Assembly: GCA_029783825.1 (NCBI GenBank)
Contig: JAREIK010001468.1
Coordinates: 3,642,261 to 3,706,260 of the forward strand
Direction of reading: 5' to 3'
Origin: Sapria himalayana
Lineage: Eukaryota; Streptophyta; Magnoliopsida; Malpighiales; Rafflesiaceae
Length of the DNA stretch: 64,000 nucleotides
Part shown: positions 24,601-37,000 of the stretch, in pieces
How the letters are laid out: every line of letters begins with the position of its first letter
How positions within the stretch are numbered: position 1 is the stretch's first letter
Notes under the pieces: model-generated
Seen by the model: only the letters and a program-made list of their open reading frames with translations
What the model was told of the DNA's origin: nothing
Databases searched by the model: none
Program-made: the position numbers and the translations under genes

Positions 24601-27600
24601 ATATTCTTTATTACCTTCATTCATAATTTTAATATGATATTATTTTTTGTGAATATTTTTAAAATTAAGTAAATTTCTTGTTGATTTGTTAAAACATAAT
24701 AAATAAGTAATGTGAAATCTAGTTTCATTTGCTAGCATTATAATTGTTCTTCCGGAGCCTTTAATTAAATATGATGTATCAGAGATGGTACTTACATAGA
24801 CATTTGTTGTTATTAAATTTAAAAAATATGTTTTTTTTTTGCGAAGGATTGTATTAGAGTTGTCAAATGGGCTGGGCCGAGTTAGCCCGACCCATTTTTT
24901 CTAGGCCCACTCGGACTCACGTGCTGTGCCAGACATGACATGGTTATTTGGAGGGTAGGTCCAGCATGGCCTGTGGCCCGTGACCTGAAATCAGCTTGGG
25001 TTTGGGCTGGTTCAGGTTGGATTGGGTTGGGTCGGGATAAATTTAGGTTAAGTTAAATTTTAAAAATTATGGTTTGAAGCCCGCGCCGCCGCGTCGTTGT
25101 CCTTGTCAAGCTTGCCGAGCCATCACTCGTCGGGCGACATAGAGTCGTCCTTCATTGGGTGTCGTTTTGTTAGCTGTCGGGCGCGTAGCCCATGTCGTGC
25201 CCATGTGTCAGGCACCCGGATTGTGCCTGGCAAGGCACGTGGGCCGAAGACCCTCGGCCTGGCATGACACGAGCATGGGTCTGAACCATGTCGTGCTGGG
25301 CCAGTCATGATCTAGTCAGGCCGTGCCTCGAGCCAGGCCTAGGTCGCCCGACTCATTCGACACCTCTAGATTGTATGCACGGTTGGGCAATTAGCACGAC
25401 ATATATCATCATCATTCATCTTGAAATTCAATAATACACAAATTTAGATAAATATATAAGCATATAAATAACAAGAGGATATTTTTATTAACTCAAAATA
25501 AAATACATAGAATTATTTTATTTTTTTATTTTTTACTAAACAATTGATATTATCATTAGAATCTTCAAAAAATTCATATCAAAATAAGGTATGTCTAACC
25601 CATTTTCAACAACAAAATTAATCTTTATTTTTTTTTCTTTATCCTTTGTTGATGCTTGATATAAATCTACCAGATATTTAGCTGTATGACAGGTACGAGA
25701 TCAATGTAATTCCATTTCGTATTTGTAGTAAATCTTTTCAGGAGTCTTGATGGGTTATTTATGTATATTTTATCTATTTCTTTGTTTTATCTCACAACTA
25801 TTTTACTTTTTATGATAAAATAAGTTTTTTTTAAGGGGTTAGAAAAATGATTATCACAGTGTCGGAAATCTTGTCCTTGACCATGATCACGATCATGAGT
25901 ATGGCAATGTCCATGCCCATGATTGTAGGATGAAATTGCATTTATTTCAAGGAATTGTTTAGTTCCAATTGGATGAGACTCATGAGTTTTTATTTGCAGC
26001 TCATTATTTTATCTAGCTACTAAAAAATATGATATTAATTCTAAATATTTAGTAAATTTATGCTCTTTATATTGCTCATGCAGGAGCATATTTATTGCGT
26101 GAAACATTGTGAATGTTTTTTTTAGTATGTCTTCATCCATAGTATTTTTTTCCGTATAGCTTCAGTCTGGAGCTTATTTTAAATAGAGCGGTGTTATGCT
26201 CACTGATCGTTTTAACATCTTATAACTTCAGGTGCATCTAGTTATAATGAGCTTTAGGTAAAATCATAGTTTTTTGGTGGTCAAATCTATCCTTCTAGTC
26301 ATTTCTCAAGGTGAAATGATCTTTTATAGTGATAAATTTATTTTTTAAATCTTCATGGAGATGGTGCATAAGAAAAATTAGAGCATTTGTACAATCATGT
26401 TGGAACTATTCATTTCATTCTTTTATAATTTTTTCAAGATTCATGGATGTTAAATGTATTTTAGTATCAATAATCAATGATACATAATTTTTATTAGAAA
26501 CATCAAAGTGTCACAAACTCAAGTTTTTTGATATTTGATATTTTTGAAAAATTGTTAATATATGAGGGAAAAAAAATAATGATTATAATTTTACCGTATC
26601 TTGAGCAAACTCCTGCTAATAATGTGTTATAAAGAAAAAGGAATAAATAAAAAGAAGAAATTATAAATAAAAAATTAATGATAATAAGGATCGTTATATT
26701 TAATTTTGATTGGGCCTATTTACAGACTTACAAGAAGACAAAGGTTATAAAGAGGTGAGAAGGCTAAAAGTTATGGTGATAAAGTCAAATATTTTGCACA
26801 AATGATAATCATTCATTATAAAGTAATATTCATTCATTACAAAATATTTATAACAGCATGAATATTATTCAACTAATGAGTGTATTTTATTTGACAAGTA
26901 TGAAGTAAAACTAAAATGATTACATTCTAATTTATTTAGTTATTATATGTATGTCAATTATTAACTTTGTAGATGTATTAATTTAAGATTTTGAATAAAT
27001 AACAAAGATAACTTAAAAATAACTTGAATCTAAAAAAATAACTTTGTAGTTGATTGGGGCAATCCACAAGTTGGGTTCTCTTGTCAAAACATAAAGTAAG
27101 ATAAAAAAAAAGTAGAAAAGAAAAGTTATAATTTCTGTAAACTTCAACGACCTTGCTCAAATTAGTGTGTAAAATTATAAAATATCAAAATAAGAGAAAA
27201 AATAAATCATGAACTAGTTTGATCTAGAACCAAACTTTGAATTAGTTGATTATTTTTTGAAATAATTTAAAACTAAATAAAAGTCATGAACTTGCCAAGA
27301 TTTGGAATTAATATTTTTTGAGATCATCACTTAAATTTAATTGAGGATCAATTAAAAAGAAGAATGTAAAAATTATTTTTCTTCCCATTTATTTGTTAAT
27401 CTTGGCTACAAATTGAAAGAATGTTAATTTTCTTGGCTTTTCAAAGAAGAATAACACTAAAAGAATGTAATTTACTACTTATAAGAATAGAATCTCTCTT
27501 TATTTTTGAAATATCTTGAGTGACAGTTCTGTTGAATATGCATAACGTCATTGGAATTCTCGTGACCTACTCTACTACAGTCTCAATTGTTTTACAATGA

Positions 27601-30600
27601 AAATTTAATTAAAATTGGAATGGCCACATTCCTCTAATGAACATGGAATGTCTTATATTTTGATAACTTTCAATCACATATATGCTAACAATAAACAAAA
27701 TAGAGCAAAAACAACTACATGGAGAATGTAATTTTCACCATTTTTAATGATTTTCATGTTCAATTTGCTAGCGTTGTTAGTTATTCTTGTATGAGCTTTT
27801 ATTCTCATTATTTGCATTTGATCCAAAAAATTATTTATTGGGGGTAGAATGTTCAATTCATAATGTATTTGAAAATATAAAATATCAAGATTAGCAATTG
27901 GTTAATAAAATAATAGAAACAATAAATTTAATATTATATAAATAAATTAATCTCAATATCACAAATTTGAAAAATCCAACACAATGAAGAATATAGTCCA
28001 AATTATACAAGTGTCATATTGAATAATGTATACTAAAGACTTATTAACACATACTGAAAGTCTCCTAAAGCACACAATGCCCAAAATTATGTTTTAGACT
28101 AGAATAATTTTTTTTTGGATATAAAATCTCATAAATCTAAAATCCAGTACAAATATATAAACATGAGATTTTGAGATAAATATTCTTGATCTCTTTTCAC
28201 TTTATTCTTTAAGTGATAGTTTTGGTTCGTCAGATTTCACGTTATTCTTTAAGTGATAGTGTTTGTTCATTAGATTTTGTGTTATTCTTTGTGTATAATT
28301 TTTTGAAATTTCTAATGTTGTCCAAACTCAAATTCTTTTATGACATTTAATCTTGCACACAAATAATAGAAAAAGTAGTATTCATACTACAAAAATAAAT
28401 TATATAAGTTGGATAAATAAAAATAATAATTTTATAATACGCACATATAAAATGTACAAATTATAAATCAAGAAAATGCACAATACAATTTAAGTAAACA
28501 AATTTAAATTGTATAATATATATTTTTATAAATTAATAATTATATAGTATGTAATATAATTGTAGAATAATTGACTCCAAAATTAACACTCTCAAGTTAA
28601 CAATTAACCGAGAGATAATAAAAGAGGAAGCCACAAATGGAATAGACTAAAATGTCTACCCTAAAACTACTACACTAAAAGAGAAGAAAATACTTACTTA
28701 GGAAGCCACATGCACACAAAAAAAACTTTTAAGCTTCTATAATCATAATCAAAATGACACACAATAATAGTAACCTCGTGAAAAATGAACACTACAAACT
28801 AATGCACCTGAGGCCCAACAAATGCAACAACTTGTTTTTGTATTATTTTTTTTATGCATTTGGATGAGGGCCTTCCCTATCCAAGAGGGTACAATGCGTG
28901 TCCTCTTTGCAAAAATGGAAACTCTCATTTTTGTAAAATTTTAATTTTTTTTATTTTTATTTTTTGATTTTTTTGAATTTTTTAAATCAGAATGTGGGAT
29001 TTTATTCCATGTTCTTGGTCTATGTATATCATATTTAAAAAAACAAAACCAACAAAAGAAAAGATTAGCCTACACAATTTGAGTAGACCCAATACTATTT
29101 GAGTTTTTTGCTTTTGATCTTATTCACTCTGCCACCATCATGTGTTGCGTAACATGATCTTTATATCATTAATGTCATCTATACTCCTAAGTGCAATATT
29201 CTTTACCTTGGACTCCTCATTGTCAAGAGTCAATTCTGACAACATCATCATATAGAAATTTTTTGGATTATAAATGTGAAGATTTCCTAGGGTTTGTTTT
29301 AGGAAGTTGAAGGGAGAAAGATAATATAAGAGAAGTTCTAAAATGAAAATTAATTTTATTAAAATGAAAAATTATTTTTTGAATACACATAATCCTATAT
29401 ATATGATTTGAGGAAGCCTACTAGTTAGATGTTTCTAAATAATGAAAAAAAATAAAAAACAAATAAACTAATAAGTTTGTCCTCTTTCAAGTTGGGGTAA
29501 ATATGTAATAGATTTACAACTTGGAAGAGAAGAAAATAATTTGTGGTCATTTGAGAGATTTCGTGAAGATATATTTAATTTGCTCATTAGATGAAGTACT
29601 AATGAAACAAAACAACTTGTGAACTACTCAGATTTGAATCAGTCAAAATTCGGTCAAAAATTATAACTTGACTCGAGAAGCTCTTGAGAAACTTGATTTT
29701 CTTGCATTAAATTTAATTAATTAATTTGCATATGCTTTAGTTCGAATAAAATAATTTACATATGCTTGAAAATTAAGATAATAAAAATATTTAAATATAT
29801 AATAATAATAATAATTGAAATTAGAAAAACTATAAATATATTACATAAAAAATGAGAATTAAATTTTGTTACCATAAGATTAATGTAGGTGAAATATTTT
29901 TCATTCTTTTGAAGGAACCTAAATAGTCATTTTAAGAGAAACCCTAAGGGTAAGGGGCAAGGGCTCAAATCTCTTTTTTTCATGTCACACAGCCACTCTC
30001 TTTCTCTAATTCTGCTTGTTCTTTCTTCATTGTCTCTAGCTACTAGCCATCCATGTCCTTCTACGAACCCAAGCAATATGATCCTAACAATGAAGTCCAT
30101 CATTCAGCCATAGAATCATTTATCATGGGGGATGTAAACGACAACTTCAGCTTTAGCATCTCTGAATGGTCTCTCAGAGGCTACACTATTCTTGTCCCCA
30201 ACTACACTTGAAGAATCAGATATCATTTGGTTATTATAACTCTGCTCTGCTTATTATTTGATGTATTTTATCATTTGGTTAAGAATTCATATATTTTTTA
30301 TTCCATTTATTTCTCTAATAATAAATTTCATCATCATCATCTTTTTTTTTTGATATTAAAATACCTTGTATTTGATTTGAATAACATATTAATGAGAAAG
30401 TATAGCCCAAGCCAATTAGAAAGAACTCAATGATATGCAAAAGTAGATAAGCAGTCTGAATTAATGTCTTATTTTTGAATTTCTATTTTTTGTTGATTTT
30501 ATTTTAAATTTGAATTGAGTTGGTACTAGAAGAATTATTTGACTAACTTTGCAATGATGCAGTGCTTCATTTTTTTCTGGACATATGATGATATGAAGCT

Positions 30601-32520
30601 TCAAGCTTGTTTGTAAATATTTATAGAATTGTATTTTCAAAATTCATGTATATATAAATTTATTGTATGCATATAAGAATATATTTTATATTGATTAATA
30701 GCTTCATTTATTTATTTAGTCCATGACTGCAATACTCCAAAGATTGAGTTCTCTGTTTTCCCAAAGATGGATGTGTAAACATTTGATACACCAAATTTAG
30801 AGAAAATAAAATGAACTGAATTTAAGACCATAAATATATTTGTTAACTGATCCAATTTAATAATGATACATAAATCATCTCTCTTAAAAAAAAATAATTT
30901 ACCTCTATAAATTTTATCTGCTCATGAAACATTAAATTGGAGGCAACAAGTTATGTTACCTGATAATCGTAATTAACAATAATATATAAAGTACACATAT
31001 AATCTCCTAAAAAATATTTATGATTTAAAACATATTACAAATAACTATTATCATCACCTTAAACTCTGAATTTCAATATTATTATTTATTTTTTACTTTT
31101 TTATAAGATAAAATTATCACCAATAATAATACAATATCATATAATAGATCTACTCAATGGCAAGATGATACCATACTAAAATCTGACAAATTGGGTAACT
31201 TAAGAAACCCATAATTATTAAAAAAGATATCTGGAACTAGATATTTTTTTGCATATTCTAAAAACTATTATAAAGAATCAGAAAAATAATTTAATTATAT
31301 TAATTATCTAAGAAGCACAAACATGAATATCACAACAGGAATACCATATTATAAGACAGAGACATAGCAAATTCCAAAAAATTATGACACGAATACAGCA
31401 AGGGTACGACTTAATAAAATAAAATAAAACTAATTAGATAACTAAAAAAATAAATACTCAACATTTTTTATCAATATTCAAAAATGAAAATAAGTAATAT
31501 TAAAATAAAAAACAAGTATTTTCTTCTGAAAATAAAATGTCTTCCGATTCAGTTTCAGCAAGAGAAAGATTTGCAATCTCAAGAATTTCAACATTCTCAA
31601 TATTATTTGAGTTAAAATAATATCCTTCAATATCTCATATTTTAGATTCACTTTTATTATAATTTAGAGATCTCCTTGGGAAAAGTCAAAGATTATTATA
31701 AATATAAACTAAGTCTTCAATTCTTTGTAGTGTCAACTTATTTCTCTTTATAGAGTGAATAAAATTATAAGTACTCTAATTTCTCTCACAACATATAGAT
31801 GAATAATATTGCCAAGTAATTTCGATACTCTATATTGAAATATTTTTGTAAAAGTTTCATCATCTATGACAACTCATCATGTAATATGACTCATGTACTA
31901 CATACCATTAATATAATCACTACTAGAAAAATCTTTAAAAAAAGCAAAAAAAATAGTATATTCCTCATTTGCTCATCTCCTATCAATTTCATTTGAAAAA
32001 TATCTCTAGACATGATTTTTTTTTTTTTACTACTTTTAAATCTCAATGTGATGGAACATCATCAAGACTCAAGAAACTCATCAAGCTATTATTGATTATA
32101 ATACTTACAAGTTAAGTTGACATAATTTATATAAAATTAAACATTATAAAATATTATTTATACTTAAATCTTCACTAATTAAAATTATCTTAAATTTAAA
32201 AAATGTGGCTTAAAAGATGATCACACTATTATAAGATAGATGATCACATTATACTAAAATATTATTAAAGTTTTGTGATTTTTAAAAGATTATGAAGATG
32301 CATAAATGAGTCTTTATGATAAAGTGTATAGGCTGCAAGTGAATGATGACGTACTAACATGATGAATCCAAAACTTGCAATTGTGATGATTTGAACCACA
32401 CATAGTTACATTATGATTCTTGCACTGTCCTGATTTGTATTTTATTTTATAATTTTTTTTTATTTTTTAGTATTTACATTTAAATTTAAATTTAAAAATA
32501 TTTTTAATGTCTTTTTTACA

Positions 32521-32564
<44 letters not shown>

Positions 32565-33980
32565 TGATTACATTTAATCTTTGTAGTTTAAATTTAATAA
32601 AAAATTATTTTTTTTTTAAATTTCAAATACATACACGTACACACTTACACAAACACACACACACACACACACACATATATTGCTCATGCTACAACCCACA
32701 GCCCACAAGTGAGTTGGTATGGGTGGGTCTAGGTTGAACTGGGCCTGTGTTGGGCAGCCAGGCCCACTGTAGGTTCCATCTCCTATGGCCTAACTTCTAG
32801 TCCCTAGGATAGGCTAGGGCAAGCAGACTAGTGGCGACTAGCTTCTTTGTGAGTTGCAGCTAACCCATGCTAGCTTGGGCTAGCAGCATGCCCACCTCAT
32901 GTTGGCTACATGTTAGTGGGATGTACTTGGCTGCCCTTGTTTGTTGTCAAGCACAACACGGTGGCTTGACATGGACCATAAAAAAGGGGTCATGTTGGTA
33001 TGACATTGCTTGTTAGACCCATCAAGGTGTAAATATATGTTAATTGTTACTTCTCTGTGGGGAATAATAACTAGATATGTATAAGAGCTATTACTTTAGT
33101 GTTTGAATGTATGCTATCTAGGATCTAGTCCTTAAAATATGATGTGCCCTCGAAGAATGTGACATTAAAATGCATAATGATTTTCATAATTATTGGTAAT
33201 TAACACATATATTTTCTCTAAATACTAGAGTAACCAATGAAGATACACTTGATGATATGTGTTATCATTTTCTCTCTACTTATAAAAAGGTCTTAAATAA
33301 AATAAATATACTCAAAAATATTGGGTGAAAGATAAAATTTATCTCCTAGATATACAAGTTGGTGTGGGATATGATCAAAAAAGAATAGAAGATAATATTT
33401 AATTGATTAAGAAGTTAGCAGTTATTATTATTTCTCTCTAACGATGTCTAAGTACACCTTATGAAGTATGATTGTCATAATCATCTCAATTCAATGTTAG
33501 TTCATCAGCATAAAATTTTTGATAAACTATTATGTGTTCTTCAAAAAAAATAAGAAAATTGATGAAAAGTGTATTAAAATTTATTATAATTTTTAAATAT
33601 TTAATATTACATATAAACTGAGTTTTTATTTTTTAATAAAATTTAATATAAATATAAAAAATTTGAGATTTTTCCTTTAAATATTAATAATGATATAAAT
33701 TAAGAATAATAATCAATAAAAATAATAAAATATTATAAACTATTAATATGTTGCCATTCTATAGGGTTCTCAAATTTTTGAGTAAATCAGATAGAATAAA
33801 TTTTTCCTAATACTTTTCTAATATGTTAGATAAGAAACTAATATAATTTTACAAAATTGATAAGAAGTGTATTTAAATTTATTATCATTTCTAAATTCTA
33901 AATATTTAATATCACTTATAAATTGAATTTTATTTTTTTAATAAAAATAGAAAAAAATGAGAATTTTCTTTGAATTTTGA

Positions 33981-34015
<35 letters not shown>

Positions 34016-37000
34016 ATATAATAATTAATAAAAATAATGAAATATTATAATTATTATATGTGGCTGTTCTTTAGGATTTTCAAATTTCTGAGTGAATCAT
34101 GTGAATAAGTCTTTCCTAATATTTTTCTAATGTGTCGGATAAGAAATTCTAATATGTTTTATTAGATGATATGTTTTACCTTTAATAGACGTTATTCTTC
34201 TAATGTTTGACTCTAAAATTATTAATTTATCCATCAAAGTATGTTCAAGTTGAGAGTGAATCATTACTGGATCATTAATAAATAAGCATTTAGAATGGCT
34301 CATGTGAGTCAAAAAGAACATATATAATTATTTTGCTTAATTTTTAAGGAAGTCATTTATTTGGTCTGACATTCATGCATGAAAACATCAATTGAGTAGA
34401 AAATATTATCAAATCTTGTTGATTCATAAAGTAAAGTAACTAATATAAAATAAAATATGACAATTATTTATTACACATAAGATGTGTCAAAAAGAAAGGA
34501 TAATTTTGTTATGTTATGCTCATTGACTTGTATAATAGTGTTATTAGTCACAATATTATTGGAAGATCTAGACTCAATAAAAGAAGAAAATTAATAGTTT
34601 GGACTCACTTTAATATAATATAACATAAAAATATTAGGGGTGTCGATGATAAATCGACACAATATAAATATTATAAAAAAATATTAACTTGTAAAAGTTC
34701 ATATGAGATCGAGCATCTTAAGAGGCATATCGAACAATGCACAAAAAATATGATGTATTAGATCCTATGCAGACTCAACTTAGCGATGAATTCTTTGAGA
34801 CTAGGTCCAATCCAGTCTCAATGTTGATCTCTTTCATATACTGCGACGAGTTAGCGAGGGAATACATGATCAAACTGATCATCATGATGAGTCTTTTGAT
34901 TAGATTTTTGGAGGATCAAAGAGTATTCAGTATCATGCAGACTTCTTTTTAGCCTACATATCATAGGATTTTTAGATCAACATCTAGGAACGACATATTA
35001 AAATATTATAACTTAAAAACAAAATAATAATTAATGATTTTAGGAAATATAGTAGAGTGGTGTATGTGATTTCTGATATCTGGATTAGTCACGACTATGT
35101 ATCTTATGCATGCCTCACTGCTCATTATATAGATTTAAAATGAATACTAAATAAAAAAAATTAGGGTTCTTAGTGATTTTTCATCATCATGATGGTCTGA
35201 TCATTTATGAGTACACGATAAGAATTTTTAGAGAATATAATATTCAAAATAAAATATATAGTATCATATTCGATAATACATCTAATAATGGAGTAACTAT
35301 TAACATGTTTGTTAGAACTATTAGAGATGAGTTATTTGGAGAGATTTTTCACGTTAGATACATGTATCACATTATTAACATCATAGTATATGTATAGATA
35401 AAAGTTAGTTTTCATGCTTTAGAAAATATATGCAACTCTTTAAAATTTTTTCGTATGCCTTACAAACAACAAGAATTTGGTATTTTTTATTTATTTGTGG
35501 GTCTAAAGAAGAAGAAGTTTCAATTGAATGTGAGATATCATTAAAATTACACATATCTGATATTGGAATTATGTATTGGAAATGAACATGTGATATCTAA
35601 CTACATCAATAGTAAGAGTGACGAACTTATTATTGATGATACTGACTGGGTTACAAGAATTTTATTGATAAAATTTCTAAAAATTTTTTATGATTGACGA
35701 ACATGTATTCATTAGTTTATATTCGTACTACTTGTATTGTATTTATGTGCATTTGTAACATTAGTAACATATTTAGAAAATTTAGAGATGATTCGATATT
35801 TAGCGATATGGTTGTAGAGATGGAAACTAAGTACTTAAAGTACTGATCAATCATTTTATCTCTTTATTGTTTAGCTGCCTGCATGAACCCTATGGTCAAG
35901 ATGGAATGGTTATAGAATATTTTGGTATACATATTTTTGTACATTCACCAGGAAGACCAACCCAAAGGATTCATTCATTAGAAGTTGACTGGGCTATTTA
36001 CATACTATAATATTAAGTATGATGGTAATAGTAGTGAGGCTCCGAGTACGAATATGGATACTATATTTGGAGATAATAACTTTTATATTCAGTTAGCGAG
36101 AAGGAAATGGAGTTGACTGTTGAATAGAAGTGAGCTGTCTCGATACTTAGATATCGATTACTACTTAATTCTATCATATTTTGGTGCTAAGAATCTTAAT
36201 ATATTATAGTGGTGAAAATCATACGAGTTTGTCTATTCCGTGCTATCTAAGATGATATTGGATTTACTGATTTTTCTAGTATCGAGCGTAGTATTAGAGT
36301 TTGCTTTTTCTGTTTCATTGAATGTGCTTTTCGATAAGAGATCGAGTTTATTGTCATATATTATTGAGACATTCGTATGTATGAAGGATTGATTGAATTT
36401 GTGCTTTGACATCAAGAATCTTGCTGAAACTATAGCAAGAGCAAAATAATTAGTTGTTGATAATGATTCGTGGGATTTTGATGACGATTGATGACTAGAG
36501 GTGTCAAACGGGCTAGGCCCAGCACGGTTCAATTGTGTCTAGGCTCGTGTCGGGCACACCCTCAACATCAGTCGTGTCGTGCTGAGTTGAGGGATTTTGG
36601 CATGCGTGTCATGCCAGGCATGGCACGAGTGCCTGACACCTAGCACGACACAAGTGACCACACACCGAGAGTGGTCACAATGGGGGAACGATGAGCCAAT
36701 GCCCGACCTTGACGGGCGAGGCTCAACAAGCCTCGACAGGGCAACGACATCACGGTGCTGAAACCCTAATTTTTTTACAAAATTAGGGTTTCAGCCTGAC
36801 TCTAACTGGCATGAACTCAGATAGATTTTGGGTCGTGGGACTGTGTCAGGCCTGACCTCCAACGAACCATGCCAGGCACAACACGATAGTGTAGTGTGCA
36901 TTGCCTGGCACTACACGCCAGCTTGGCAGGGCCTAAAAAAATTGGGTCAGCCTGACTCATTTTACTTCTCTATTGATGACTAAGATTAAGCCAATTGTAT

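Larger units (their letters stand above)
20005..26855 (-). mobile_element. Full-length decayed copia element C in PYD1 intron 1
   Basis: Direct terminal repeats at 20,005-20,210 and 26,625-26,855 both begin TGTTATAA; they end TATAATA and TATAACA. The flanks GTATG (20,000-20,004) and GCATG (26,856-26,860) are a 5-bp target duplication with one difference. Coding remnants read right to left: Gly/His-rich gag near 25.9 kb, pre-integrase and integrase near 24.4 kb, and RT to RNase H at 21.5-21.1 kb. A weak PBS (TATTAGCAGGAG, minus strand) lies inside the right LTR. Two hAT-type elements are nested within. The duplicated intron at 57.27 kb lacks the element and has a single GCATG. Stops are everywhere, so it is inactive. 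Confidence 0.85.

Noticed and set aside
32507..32737. 76-codon frame rich in Ile-Tyr and His-Thr
   Set aside because: Translation of (TA)n and (CA)n microsatellites.
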